Positions 22,850-31,880 of a stretch of DNA of 39,723 nucleotides are shown here, piece after piece. A model generated the notes under the pieces. The model had not been told where the DNA came from. It did no database searches and was given only the letters and a program-made list of their open reading frames with translations. The position numbers and the translations under genes are program-made. The stretch's first letter is position 1. The number at the start of each line of letters is the position of its first letter. Source of the DNA: a virus; IMG/VR virus record IMGVR_UViG_3300031215_000027, positions 1-39,723 of that record, one strand, 5' to 3'.

Positions 22850-22932
22850 AAAAAATTAAAAAACTGTTTAAAATATTATATAAAGAATTACAAAAATGGG
22901 GAGAGGCTGCTGCCTGGGCTAAAAGAAATTAA
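22846..22932 (+). CDS. Micro-protein, 28 residues
   Basis: The frame MKKIKKLFKILYKELQKWGEAAAWAKRN overlaps the preceding stop (ATGA) and ends 11 bp before the methyltransferase. It is a basic amphipathic helix. The coupling geometry suggests that it is translated; its role is unknown. Confidence 0.45.
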   Translation: MKKIKKLFKILYKELQKWGEAAAWAKRN

Positions 22933-22943
22933 AGCAAATAATT

Positions 22944-23534
22944 ATGAATCAAGGTAGTTTATTTTCTGGTATTGGAGGATTTGATTTAGCATCTGAATGG
23001 ATGGGATGGAACAACTCTTTTCATTGCGAATGGAACGAATTTGGACAACGCATATTAAAATATTACTGGCCTAAAGCTATATCTTATGAAGACATCACAA
23101 AAACAGATTTCACTATTTGGCGAGGAAAAATTGACGTCCTCACAGGAGGATTCCCTTGTCAACCATACAGCCATGCAGGGAAAAGACTTGGTAAAGACGA
23201 TGATAGACACCTCTGGCCAGAAATGCTTAGAGCAATTCGGGAGATTGCCCCTGAGTACGTTGTGGCGGAGAACGTTCTTGGAATCGTTAGTTGGAATGAC
23301 GGACTGGTATTCAACGAAGTGCAAGCTGACTTGGAAGCTAAAGGGTACGAAGTACAACCGTGTGTACTTCCAGCTGCAGGTGTCGGCGCTCCCCACAGAA
23401 GAGATAGAGTCTGGTTTATTGCCCACCGTTCAAACTCAGGGATTAAAAGTATTCGAGAATCGAAGAAGCAAGGCAATAGAATTGAAAATACTCCCAACGC
23501 CAACATCATCAGGCGAGGAAGGCTACAAGACTAG
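22944..23534 (+). CDS. Cytosine-5 DNA methyltransferase, N-terminal part, ends at amber
   Basis: The 196 aa frame holds motif I (SLFSGIGGFDLASEW), catalytic PCQ with Cys72 (GGFPCQPYS), ENV at 109-111 and motif VIII HRRDRVW at 151-157. It therefore has the AdoMet and catalytic half of a C5 methyltransferase. It stops at TAG (23532-23534), but the same frame runs on without another stop to 23901 and there encodes the missing C-terminal motif X. A single amber codon, a sequencing error or readthrough could explain this. From 23086 on the same DNA is also read in a second frame (23086-23814). Confidence 0.85.
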   Translation: MNQGSLFSGIGGFDLASEWMGWNNSFHCEWNEFGQRILKYYWPKAISYEDITKTDFTIWRGKIDVLTGGFPCQPYSHAGKRLGKDDDRHLWPEMLRAIREIAPEYVVAENVLGIVSWNDGLVFNEVQADLEAKGYEVQPCVLPAAGVGAPHRRDRVWFIAHRSNSGIKSIRESKKQGNRIENTPNANIIRRGRLQD

Positions 23535-23814
23535 GGAAAAAAGACAAGGTCACAAGAAAGCAATGAGTTATCTGGAGGCGAACATCGAATACAAGATGTT
23601 GCCTACACCAGCAGCTTCAAATTACAAGGGAGCAAGCAGTACCGAAGCGTTAAAAGCAAGGGGCAGACTGAAAGAAAAGGCAGACAATTTAGCGGATCAG
23701 TTCCATCAAAGTGGCAAGACTTCCCAACTCAATCCCCTATTTGTAGCGGAAATGATGAGCTTTCCAGTAGACTGGACGGAATTACCTTTCCTAAATGGAG
23801 AAACGAAAGCATAA
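23086..23814 (+). CDS. Protein in +1 frame overlapping the methyltransferase
   Basis: This 242 aa frame begins inside the methyltransferase gene and has no stop for 729 bp. It is not random: WYSTKCKLTWK (74-84), YFQLQVSALPTEEIESGLLPT, repeated L(L)PTPxA phrases (111, 136, 172) and LNPLFVAEMMSFPVDWTELP (215-234) are phrases I recall from a recurrent phage family found next to or fused with cytosine methyltransferases. It probably helps target recognition or binds the enzyme; the function is not established. The start at 23086 is the first ATG of the frame and is followed by SLFG...TSSQED, also part of the remembered pattern. Confidence 0.7.
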   Translation: MKTSQKQISLFGEEKLTSSQEDSLVNHTAMQGKDLVKTMIDTSGQKCLEQFGRLPLSTLWRRTFLESLVGMTDWYSTKCKLTWKLKGTKYNRVYFQLQVSALPTEEIESGLLPTVQTQGLKVFENRRSKAIELKILPTPTSSGEEGYKTREKRQGHKKAMSYLEANIEYKMLPTPAASNYKGASSTEALKARGRLKEKADNLADQFHQSGKTSQLNPLFVAEMMSFPVDWTELPFLNGETKA

Positions 23815-23903
23815 AAGGATTTGGAAATGCAATAGTTCCTGAGGTTGCTTTGCAGATTTTTAAGGCAATCATGGAAACTAGAAATTCACTTAAAACTGAA
23901 TAA
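23535..23903 (+). pseudogene. C-terminal half of cytosine methyltransferase, same frame after the amber
   Basis: In the frame of the gene at 22944, the region after the TAG reads without stops to TAA at 23901-23903. It includes FPTQSPICSGNDEL, FPKWRNESIKGFGNAIVPEVALQIFKAI, which is the usual end of phage C5 methyltransferases with motif X (GNAIVPE). The whole frame 22944-23903 would give about 319 residues, the normal size. It is thus either a recently broken gene or one read through at the amber codon. Confidence 0.7.
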
Positions 23904-23961
23904 ACCAAAAAAGGGAAGGGGAAAACTTTATAGAGTACTCAAAAATATTAAAATTACAATT

Positions 23962-24219
23962 ATGTTAGAAAATCACACAAAACTTGAAAAAGACATTAAG
24001 GCTGACAAGACTCTTCGCGTAAGCTTAGACAAAAATCTTCAAGAATTGAAAGAACTTCCTAGTTCAAGAGAAAGAAGTTTATCAATTACAAAATTACAAG
24101 AAGCTATTATGTGGCTTGGTATGGACTTAAAAAGATTAAATGAACCTAATCCTTATCCAGACAGTTATAAGCCTGAGAACGCTAAAATAGCACCAACAGC
24201 AGACGGATTAAAATTGTAG
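23962..24219 (+). CDS. Acb2/Tad1-like anti-defence protein
   Basis: The 85 aa protein from the ATG at 23962 (an upstream ATG at 23845 lies in the methyltransferase tail) has two helices, with signature SRERSLSITKLQEAIMWLGMDLKRLNE and the tail PNPYPDSYKPENAKIAPTADGLKL. I recall this signature from proteins named Acb2/Tad1-domain, small sponges that bind the cyclic nucleotide messengers of CBASS and gcADPR of Thoeris. If right, it would disarm host signalling defence. It stands alone after the methyltransferase locus. The assignment is by pattern only. Confidence 0.6.
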   Translation: MLENHTKLEKDIKADKTLRVSLDKNLQELKELPSSRERSLSITKLQEAIMWLGMDLKRLNEPNPYPDSYKPENAKIAPTADGLKL

Positions 24220-24224
24220 TAAAA

Positions 24225-24274
24225 TGTGAGCATGGGCTTATCCTGTTTAAAAAGGTTTTAGCCCATAGCACACA
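24225..24274 (+). promoter_or_regulatory. Hairpin leader before 24303 gene
   Basis: ATGGGCT (24232-24238) pairs with AGCCCAT (24260-24266), with outer TGTG/CACA pairing across small bulges, around a 21 nt loop. No T-run follows. It lies 29 bp before the ATG. Confidence 0.4.
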
Positions 24275-24302
24275 AAAAATAATCAATAAATAAAATCAAC
24301 AA

Positions 24303-24446
24303 ATGACCAAGCAACAGATTATAAATTATATCGATAAAAACTTTAAGCCACTAGCAATAGGCTTTATAGTGGCAATGATTTTAAGTTTTTTATCTGACTT
24401 AATAGAAAACATTGTACTAAAAATAGCATTGATTATTGCAGGCTAA
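24303..24446 (+). CDS. Small membrane protein
   Basis: A 47 aa frame (MTKQQIINYIDKNFKPLAIGFIVAMILSFLSDLIENIVLKIALIIAG) with an N-terminal helix and two hydrophobic stretches. It could be a holin or membrane accessory; no lysin is visible next to it. It has its own hairpin leader. Confidence 0.5.
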   Translation: MTKQQIINYIDKNFKPLAIGFIVAMILSFLSDLIENIVLKIALIIAG

Positions 24447-24464
24447 AATATAGAAACTAAACCC

Positions 24465-24490
24465 ACAGAGGGAAACTCATTTCCCCCTGT
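24465..24490 (+). promoter_or_regulatory. Hairpin leader before 24504 gene
   Basis: ACAGAGGGAAA (24465-24475) pairs with TTTCCCCCTGT (24480-24490) at 10 of 11 positions around a CTCA loop. It sits 13 bp before the ATG at 24504, close enough to affect translation. Confidence 0.4.
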
Positions 24491-24503
24491 TAGAACTAAA
24501 ATC

Positions 24504-24872
24504 ATGACAGAAAAACTACAACTTATCAAAACTCTTCTATTGCAAGGAGAGATGCTTGATGATATAAGAATAAAAGCTAAGACTTCTTGGAGAATGATTT
24601 ATAGAGTTATTGAAGAACACGGAATGCAAGAGTTTCGTCAAGAGGTAACAAGAAGGCACAAAAGCAAAAGTTCAAAGATGTTAAAAGCTCCTAGCATTGC
24701 TAAAAAAACAAATACAAGTATAAATAGACTAAACCGACAATTGCTGGGCAACCAAGTAAAAAAACAATCTATACTTGATGAGAAAGTGCAGGCGCTTAAT
24801 TATAAAAATTGTAGCGATTATATCTCACAGCATGGAGCCGCAAGTTTTAAGGCTAATATTTTAGGGAAGTGA
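24504..24872 (+). CDS. HTH-like regulator, last early gene
   Basis: The 122 aa basic protein starts with a helical region like a homeodomain-type HTH (LIKTLLLQGEMLDDIRIKAKTSWRMIYRVIEEHG), followed by a basic linker and KVQALNYKNCSDYISQHGAASFKANILG, again HTH-like. It is the last rightward gene and ends 5 bp before the convergent late gene, so it could be a late activator. This is inference from position. Confidence 0.55.
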   Translation: MTEKLQLIKTLLLQGEMLDDIRIKAKTSWRMIYRVIEEHGMQEFRQEVTRRHKSKSSKMLKAPSIAKKTNTSINRLNRQLLGNQVKKQSILDEKVQALNYKNCSDYISQHGAASFKANILGK

Positions 24873-24877
24873 TTAAG

Positions 24878-27800
24878 TTATTTATCTTTTTTAATCTTAT
24901 CCATAAGCTTGTATGTTTCTTTATTTTTTTGTTTTACCAGAACATTAAAATCAGTAACGTTGTATAGGTAGTTTAACTTTATTTTCCTTTTACTTTCTTT
25001 ATCTCTGTAATTTAAATCGATTTTTTCTAATTTACTAATTGCGCTTATGTCTGTTATTTTCTTTAAAGGAGTTTGAATGCCAGCCATAATAAACTCAACA
25101 TCTTCTGTAGAAAATGCGCTCTGTTTCAAAGCTTTAAAAATATCAGCTTCATTTACTCCGAGTTTTCTAGCTCCTTTTACTGCTATAATCATGCTTTCTG
25201 ATAACTCTTTATTAGCTTTAGAATACTCTTCGATAGACTCTTTCATTCCAGAATCATCTAATCTACTAGTAGATTTAAAAGCATTAGTAATATCATCTTT
25301 TTTCTTATCAAACTTATCCTTATTCCTATACCCTAGAGAGGTTGTGCCTGCTATGTAATTTAAAGTTGTAAATCTAAAACCTAAAAGCCTCATAAGAGCA
25401 TCACTGTTTTTATACTCTTTACCGTAGGAAGTGAATTTATCTCCAAAGAAACTAGGTTGTACATCATTTGCTCTTGCAAATTCTGTAATGTTACCATAGA
25501 ATCCAGGACCTGCATTTTTCATATAGTGCTGACCTACTTTATCAGGGTCGTTAAATATTCCGTCAATTAAATTTTCACCTTCATATATTTCTCTATCAAA
25601 AACATCTCTATTAAAAAATAATTCATTCATAGTTTTAAAACTTATATCAAAACCTAAGTATGGAGATAGTGTTTCTTTAAGAGCCTCATTAATGTTGTCT
25701 TGAATATCTCTGCCTTCTCTATCGTCAAATAAAGTCCTAAGTGGTTTTAAATAAACTTCCGCAGGAAATAAAGCAGTTGCATCCATAAATATAGGTTGGC
25801 CAAACTTATCTTTCCCGGCATAAATAAGCTTACTGTTTGTTTGGTAGAACGGAAGCATATCTCTTACTTTATCATCATCATCATCATCAAATCCCATCAT
25901 ATTTTTAGATAATTCCGCTAAAGCTAAGTGCGAAGCATTTGCTATTAAAAAACCTGCAGCCTGCTTAGCCACCATACTAGATCTTCCTGCTTTTACATCT
26001 TCTTTCATATACTTAAATGTATTAGCAGAAGTCATTACGGCTAGATAAGGAAACGAAACAAAAGTACCTATAAGTGGAAATCTCCTTAATCTTTTAATGT
26101 TTTTTGGCAACATACTGTAAGTAGGAAATGTATCTATTATTCGCTGTGCTGCTTTTGCCTCAGCTTCCAAAGTAGTCATGCCAGACTTCTCATACCTTCC
26201 TTTATAAGTGTAATATCCAATTACTTTGTAAAAATCATCACCAAGAGCATAGACTTTTTTAATAGCATTAAAAACCCTTTTACCAGCTCCTTGATTTGAT
26301 ATCCTCTCTATGTCGTTTGTGAAATCATTTATAGTTTCCATAACTTCTTGAGAAATGGCGCCATCTCCTAATATACCAAGCTTGTAAAGTTTATCGGTTT
26401 CAGATTTAAGCTCTTTTCTGCTTTTTTTAGTACCCCAAGCCATGCTCATGGCATCCTTAATTTTTTTAGGATCAGAAGCGAAAAAGAATCCAGCATTTAA
26501 AGCTAAAATACTTCCACTTATAAAGTTAAGCATAGTGGTCATTGGACTTAAGGCTGTTTTACCAAGTTTTGTAAAGGCTGCAAAAGCTACCCATGCCTTA
26601 TAAAAGTCTTCATTAATTGTAGATAAGGGTTGTAAGTCTTGTATTGAATTATACAATTCTTTAGAAACGTAAAGTCCACTTAATCCACTCCAAGCTTCTC
26701 CATCAGGCGTAAGCTTTGTAAATCCAGCTTGTGCATCATAAGTTCCTAATCCAGATTCTAAAAGTTCAATCCTCATTTTATTTTGATATTCAGTAGAGGC
26801 TATATAATTACTAATCTTAAATACAGTAGAAGCATAATTAAGTAATGGGTCATTTGATTCTCCAAGCAATTCTCTAAAAGCTTTGGGTATTTCCTTTTTC
26901 TTCTTATAAAAAGGAGCTTTCTTTTCTCCTTCCGCAGAAGCTAAAACTAAATCTTTTTTTGTCTTAAGAGATTCTAAGTATTCAAAAACTCGCTTACGAG
27001 CATCTTTTTCCGTAATATTTGAACCAAATAAATCAGAGCTTTCATCCATAAGGAACTGAACAGCGTTATCTATACGTCTATTACCTTCTTTGTTGACATT
27101 TTTACTTGTAAGTCTCTCTAAGTAGTCAGTATTTTTAAAAGCGTCATAGGAGCGATACAAATACTGTCCTTTATTAGACTCAATAGTTTCTTGAAGTGTT
27201 TCAACTCTATTTATGGCATCACTAATTGAAGAGTAAGCTGCTGAATCTTTATCAAGTCCTTCCAGTTTTTCTTTAAAACCATTTTTTTGCTCTTCTAATT
27301 TTTCTTGTAAATTAGTAGAGAGCTTATCTACACGACTTCTTAACTGATCAATTTTATCTATTTGATTTTTATTAAGAAAAGAAATATCTACACCTTCCAC
27401 CCCAAGCAGGTAGTCGTTTAAAGCTAAAGCTCTTTCCTTAAATCCTTTGCTGTTTTTACTTTTTGAAGTACTCCCAAGTATTTCATTAATTTCACCTAGC
27501 TCGTGTTCCAAAGCATTAGTGACCGAACTCATCTCTCTACCTAAAGACCTTACAATATTTCCTATTTTTTTTGAAGTTCCAGCGTTAGTTTTAAAACTTT
27601 GATTCCAAAAACGTCTTGTTCTTTGCTGTACTTCATTTAAAATTTTGACTGGCCCACCCTTACCTAAAGAAGAGTCTCTTTTACTGCTGTTCTTAGAACC
27701 AATGCCCATAGCTTGAGCTTCGCTATTTTCTTGCAAACTTTCACGTGCTTTGAAGCTTTCTGAGCTTTGTGAAATCGCCTGCTTAATAGTGTCCGTAGTA

Positions 27801-30800
27801 ATTTCTCTTTTCTCTTTTCTAGTAAGAGACTTGTACCAATCTGTAGATTTAATGTAATTAAGACCTTCCTCTAGGGCTAAAGCTGCTTTCTTTCCTGCTT
27901 TGTATGCTGCTTTTACTACCTGTATAGCTTTTATTGCAATAGCAACAGGAAGATTTATTACAAGAGTACCATCACCAAAGTCTTTTAATTGCTTTTCGGC
28001 ATCCTCTAGTCCTTTGAGAAAAGCGTCATCACTATTACCTTCTTGAATAGTATCATCTACGTCTTGGTCTTGCGCTCCTTCACGTTCTTGAATGCTTGTA
28101 TTGCTGCCTTCTGATTCTCCGTCAATTGATCTTTGCCTATCGATTTCAAATTGGGCTTTTTCTTCTGTGGTTCCGAATTGTTCTTCATAATATTGTACTT
28201 TTTGGGCATATGTAAGCTCTTCTAAGAAAGAGTCTTCTGCCATTTGTGATTCAACTAAGGATAATTCCTCTTGAGATAAAGAACCTAAAAAACTAGACAA
28301 TTCCTGTTCGTCTTGGTTTGCATCAATTTGCTCTTGTAAAGATACAATTTGGCTTTGTATGTCAGAAATACTTTGATTTTCAAGCAATATTTGAATAATA
28401 GCGTCACGAACTACTGTTTGATCAAGACCTAAATTTGAATTATCTGTAATTTGTTCCGAAGCTCTCTCAACGCTAGGAAGTTTAGATTTCTTTTTAAATC
28501 CAGAAGCCCATTTTAATTCATTTTTAGAAGCTCCTGTTTCTTTAGAAGCGGAATCCAAATCAATATTACCTCCATTGGCAAAATATTCTAAAGCTGCTTC
28601 GTATTCATTTGTTGGCGTGTAACTGTCAATAGCCTCAAAAGTTCTCTTTTTATTAGCTTCGTTTATTTGATTGTCTGTTTTTTGTCCAACCGCTTCGTTT
28701 TCAATTCTAGAGTAGTTAGCGTTTTTAGCTAATGTCTTTTTGCCTGTTTTCTTGCTAGTCTTTTCGTAAAATTTAGAAATAGATCTTCCGTCTTTTGCGC
28801 TCTTGATGCTTACAACATTACCGCCTGAGTCCATTTCCACGTCAAAATCGCCTTTTACGCCTTTGGGTGAAACTCTTTTTGTGGTTGTTGGCTTTGGAGC
28901 TTTCTTTTTAGGCTCTACGACTGAATCTTTCTCTAATACATCTTCTTGGTTGGCATCTTCTTCTTCTTCTTCGGTGTTGATTTCTTCATCATTGGCTTCT
29001 TGGCTACTTTTTTCATTTGATTCTTCATTGTTTTCTGGGTTTTGATTTGATTTATTATTTAAAGCTGTTATTTTATCTCTAGCATCTTGACTTATTTTAT
29101 TTCTAGCCTCTCTAGTTATAACTTTTAAACCTCTTTTTTTAACATCGTCTTTTACTTCTTTATTTATTCTTTTTTCTATTACTTCTATTTTATTAAGTAT
29201 ATCATCTCTTTCTATTCCACTCGCTGTTTCATTAAATTTTTCTGTTAACCTTATAACTTCTTTATCTTTATCTAATTTATTTATTTGTTCTGTTTTTATG
29301 CCATCTAAAGAAATAGTACTGTCTAATTCTTCTTGTTTTTCTTTATTAATTTTTTCAATCTCAGATTGAGTATTAGATAATTGAGCTTTGACTGGTTTTT
29401 TAGGGTCTGTATTATCAGCTTCTTGTCTTTCAAAAATAGATATAGCACGTTCAGTAATCTCTTGATCGGTTATTTGGAAGTCCTTAACCCCGTCAGCTTC
29501 GTACTCAGCTATTATCTCGTTTTGAGCTTCATCTTTTAGCCTTAGTGATTCTTCCTCTGTTAGAAGGTCTAAAAAGCTCTCCTTTTTTTCATCGACAACT
29601 ATTTGCTTACCTTCTAATGTTTCATTTCTGTCTTTTTCCAAAACATTAAATTCATCCAAAAGGTCTTTTAGTATTTCAGTTCTCTGTTCCTGAGATAAAG
29701 CTTTGTCTTCATTAATTAATTTTGCCTCTGCCTGAAGTAAAGCTTGATTTTTGGTAATGCCATTAACTTTATTGTAGACTGCTTGGCTCAAATTTGAAGT
29801 GGAGCTTCTGGCTTTATTAATTAATTTATCATTACTAGCATTAGCCTCTTTTATTTTACCCTCTAAAATGTTTCTTGTGGATTGATTTCCTGCGTTATTA
29901 AATGCCTTCTGAAGCTTAATAACTTTCAAATAGCCGTTCTTTATTTCTTCAATTTGACTCTTAGGCATGAAAGGCTTAATCAATTCTCCTGTTATTTTGC
30001 CACCACCAATAATCAAAGGACTGCTTGCAAGAGTCGAGAATGTAGTTTTATCCAGATTGTCTGTCAGTAAAACATCTTTTTTATCTAAAGCAAATCTGTC
30101 TAATAAGTTTTGAGAAAAAGTTGTGGCGTTTTCGGTAAGAACTTCTACACCGTTGTCTTTAAAAAATTGCTTAGTAAATCCTAAAGCTCCTTTGTTCAGT
30201 AATGCTCTATTGGCACTAGAACTAACGGATCGTCTTAGTATTCGAGAAGTAGGTAGTGCGCCAAAAACACTCTCAGCAGCACCGTAACCAAAGGGTATTG
30301 ATATCTCTTGTAATAAAGAATAATTTGCAGGATTAATACCTGATTCTTCAGACTTCATTTCTGAAAACTTACTACCTCCTGTTGATATTCCAAGAGCTGT
30401 TATACCTGCGGTAGCTGAAAAGGGATTCATTATAGCTGCTAAGATTGGACCCTGTGTAGCGGTTTCCTGAGCCATAAAATAACCAACGTCTTGAAGTCCT
30501 GTTATATTATCGTATTCCATTCTAGGACGAAAGTTTTGTGCAACTTCTTGAGTCATTTTTTTAGTCTCCTCAGCAGACATAGCCATTTCATCAGACGCTA
30601 TTTGATCGGATTCGTTACCTGTAATAGCTGCCTTTATGTTTAAGGCGTAAGCAAATGCTCCTTGAGATCCAGCAACTACCAAATCTCCTATTGACATGGC
30701 TATCTGAGCCTTCATGTTATCCACAAAGCCGTAATTACGTTTTATCAAATCTATAGCCTCGGTAGTTTCTATTTTTTTATCTTGGTTTTGTTCCAACTTT

Positions 30801-31876
30801 TCTTCAAACTTTTTATACTTATCATCAAGAGTAGTGACAATCTGACTTCTTAATTCAAAGTTTTGTGCATACCTTTCGTTAAAACCTTCAGGCAATTCCT
30901 TACCTTCTTCGTTCATTCTCCTAATAAAATCTTCATTGGAATTTACTCTACTAGCTGCCCTTGTTAATTTCTCAAAATCAATTTCAAGATCAATCACGGC
31001 AGCTTTTTCTTCCATTTCAACTGTTTTATAGTTGAATACTTGGTTGACGTTTAGTTCTTCCCTTTCTTTTTCAGGAAGAGATCCAATATAATCTATAGTT
31101 CTTCTTTCCTTAAGCGCATCCGTTTCGTCTTTAATGGTAATTTCCTTTATGGCAGCATCTAGGTTTTCGGGAGTTTGCTCTTTATCTTGTTCCTCTAAAA
31201 ATTTAATAGCCTTCTCTTGTTTTCTTTCCTTGTAAGATGAGAATTTAATATCTGGACCTAATCCAAGAGTAGCGACTGCTCCAATTTTACTTAAAACATT
31301 TACAGCTCCTTGTGTAAATTTTTCAAAAGTAGAACCTTCTAGTTTTTCTTGAGCATCCCTTTCTATTTGTTGTGCATCTTCAGGTCTTACAGACGTAGCT
31401 CTTTCATAATTAGCTATGTTAGTAAAGGTTGTATCTCTTTCCGCTAAATTATCTTGAAGCTGATTTAATATGGCTTGCTTATAATCAAGGTCTGATACTC
31501 TTTCCTCTGGTGTAGGTTTTGGATTTTGGGTATTAGGTTCGGAAGTAGCCAATGAACCATCCTGAGTCGGAGGTATTGGGAGGTTTTGTTCCATATCCGA
31601 AGCAAGATCTGGACCAATAAAACCTTCTTTTTTTTTTATTTGGTCTTCTAATTCAAAAGTCTTGTCTACAACTAGCTGAGCAAAACGATCACCGTATTTT
31701 TTTTCAAGAACTGATTCTATCTCAAAAGTACCATTAGGTGTTTTATATACATTTTCATTTATTAAAGAAAAAGTATTAGCATTTACTAAAGAGTCAAATT
31801 TAGTTCCGTATTTTTCCTTTAAATCTCTTTCGGAAACAATTTTACCATTAGGTGTTTTGTACTTAGGATCTGGCAT
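24878..31876 (-). CDS. Giant virion/ejection protein, 2332 aa
   Basis: The protein starts with two tandem copies of a ~38-residue module (YKTPNG...KYG..F..LV...F.L at 6-39 and 44-77, exactly 38 apart). Long helical, glutamate/lysine-rich regions follow. The C-terminal third has hydrophobic stretches (LGKTALSPMTTMLNFISGSI, about residue 1780; FLIANASHLALAELSKNMMG, about 1990) and a run of six Asp, resembling large polyvalent phage proteins. It is the last gene of an order small, medium, giant that copies T7 gp14, gp15 and gp16, so it is probably the main ejection protein, entering the cell ahead of DNA. I see no lysozyme or transglycosylase motif. Confidence 0.7.
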   Translation of the reverse strand: MPDPKYKTPNGKIVSERDLKEKYGTKFDSLVNANTFSLINENVYKTPNGTFEIESVLEKKYGDRFAQLVVDKTFELEDQIKKKEGFIGPDLASDMEQNLPIPPTQDGSLATSEPNTQNPKPTPEERVSDLDYKQAILNQLQDNLAERDTTFTNIANYERATSVRPEDAQQIERDAQEKLEGSTFEKFTQGAVNVLSKIGAVATLGLGPDIKFSSYKERKQEKAIKFLEEQDKEQTPENLDAAIKEITIKDETDALKERRTIDYIGSLPEKEREELNVNQVFNYKTVEMEEKAAVIDLEIDFEKLTRAASRVNSNEDFIRRMNEEGKELPEGFNERYAQNFELRSQIVTTLDDKYKKFEEKLEQNQDKKIETTEAIDLIKRNYGFVDNMKAQIAMSIGDLVVAGSQGAFAYALNIKAAITGNESDQIASDEMAMSAEETKKMTQEVAQNFRPRMEYDNITGLQDVGYFMAQETATQGPILAAIMNPFSATAGITALGISTGGSKFSEMKSEESGINPANYSLLQEISIPFGYGAAESVFGALPTSRILRRSVSSSANRALLNKGALGFTKQFFKDNGVEVLTENATTFSQNLLDRFALDKKDVLLTDNLDKTTFSTLASSPLIIGGGKITGELIKPFMPKSQIEEIKNGYLKVIKLQKAFNNAGNQSTRNILEGKIKEANASNDKLINKARSSTSNLSQAVYNKVNGITKNQALLQAEAKLINEDKALSQEQRTEILKDLLDEFNVLEKDRNETLEGKQIVVDEKKESFLDLLTEEESLRLKDEAQNEIIAEYEADGVKDFQITDQEITERAISIFERQEADNTDPKKPVKAQLSNTQSEIEKINKEKQEELDSTISLDGIKTEQINKLDKDKEVIRLTEKFNETASGIERDDILNKIEVIEKRINKEVKDDVKKRGLKVITREARNKISQDARDKITALNNKSNQNPENNEESNEKSSQEANDEEINTEEEEEDANQEDVLEKDSVVEPKKKAPKPTTTKRVSPKGVKGDFDVEMDSGGNVVSIKSAKDGRSISKFYEKTSKKTGKKTLAKNANYSRIENEAVGQKTDNQINEANKKRTFEAIDSYTPTNEYEAALEYFANGGNIDLDSASKETGASKNELKWASGFKKKSKLPSVERASEQITDNSNLGLDQTVVRDAIIQILLENQSISDIQSQIVSLQEQIDANQDEQELSSFLGSLSQEELSLVESQMAEDSFLEELTYAQKVQYYEEQFGTTEEKAQFEIDRQRSIDGESEGSNTSIQEREGAQDQDVDDTIQEGNSDDAFLKGLEDAEKQLKDFGDGTLVINLPVAIAIKAIQVVKAAYKAGKKAALALEEGLNYIKSTDWYKSLTRKEKREITTDTIKQAISQSSESFKARESLQENSEAQAMGIGSKNSSKRDSSLGKGGPVKILNEVQQRTRRFWNQSFKTNAGTSKKIGNIVRSLGREMSSVTNALEHELGEINEILGSTSKSKNSKGFKERALALNDYLLGVEGVDISFLNKNQIDKIDQLRSRVDKLSTNLQEKLEEQKNGFKEKLEGLDKDSAAYSSISDAINRVETLQETIESNKGQYLYRSYDAFKNTDYLERLTSKNVNKEGNRRIDNAVQFLMDESSDLFGSNITEKDARKRVFEYLESLKTKKDLVLASAEGEKKAPFYKKKKEIPKAFRELLGESNDPLLNYASTVFKISNYIASTEYQNKMRIELLESGLGTYDAQAGFTKLTPDGEAWSGLSGLYVSKELYNSIQDLQPLSTINEDFYKAWVAFAAFTKLGKTALSPMTTMLNFISGSILALNAGFFFASDPKKIKDAMSMAWGTKKSRKELKSETDKLYKLGILGDGAISQEVMETINDFTNDIERISNQGAGKRVFNAIKKVYALGDDFYKVIGYYTYKGRYEKSGMTTLEAEAKAAQRIIDTFPTYSMLPKNIKRLRRFPLIGTFVSFPYLAVMTSANTFKYMKEDVKAGRSSMVAKQAAGFLIANASHLALAELSKNMMGFDDDDDDKVRDMLPFYQTNSKLIYAGKDKFGQPIFMDATALFPAEVYLKPLRTLFDDREGRDIQDNINEALKETLSPYLGFDISFKTMNELFFNRDVFDREIYEGENLIDGIFNDPDKVGQHYMKNAGPGFYGNITEFARANDVQPSFFGDKFTSYGKEYKNSDALMRLLGFRFTTLNYIAGTTSLGYRNKDKFDKKKDDITNAFKSTSRLDDSGMKESIEEYSKANKELSESMIIAVKGARKLGVNEADIFKALKQSAFSTEDVEFIMAGIQTPLKKITDISAISKLEKIDLNYRDKESKRKIKLNYLYNVTDFNVLVKQKNKETYKLMDKIKKDK

Positions 31877-31880
31877 ATTT

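Noticed and set aside
23055-23509. Minus-strand open frames across the methyltransferase locus
   Set aside because: They show no recognisable phrases, unlike the two plus-strand frames, and are explained by codon bias of the overlap.
25878-25895. Run of six Asp codons in the giant protein as a frameshift or slippage site
   Set aside because: The reading frame is intact on both sides and acidic runs are usual in such proteins.
28803-29045. Open frame opposite the giant protein
   Set aside because: It is a serine-rich mirror of an acidic, low-complexity region, with no start context or motif.
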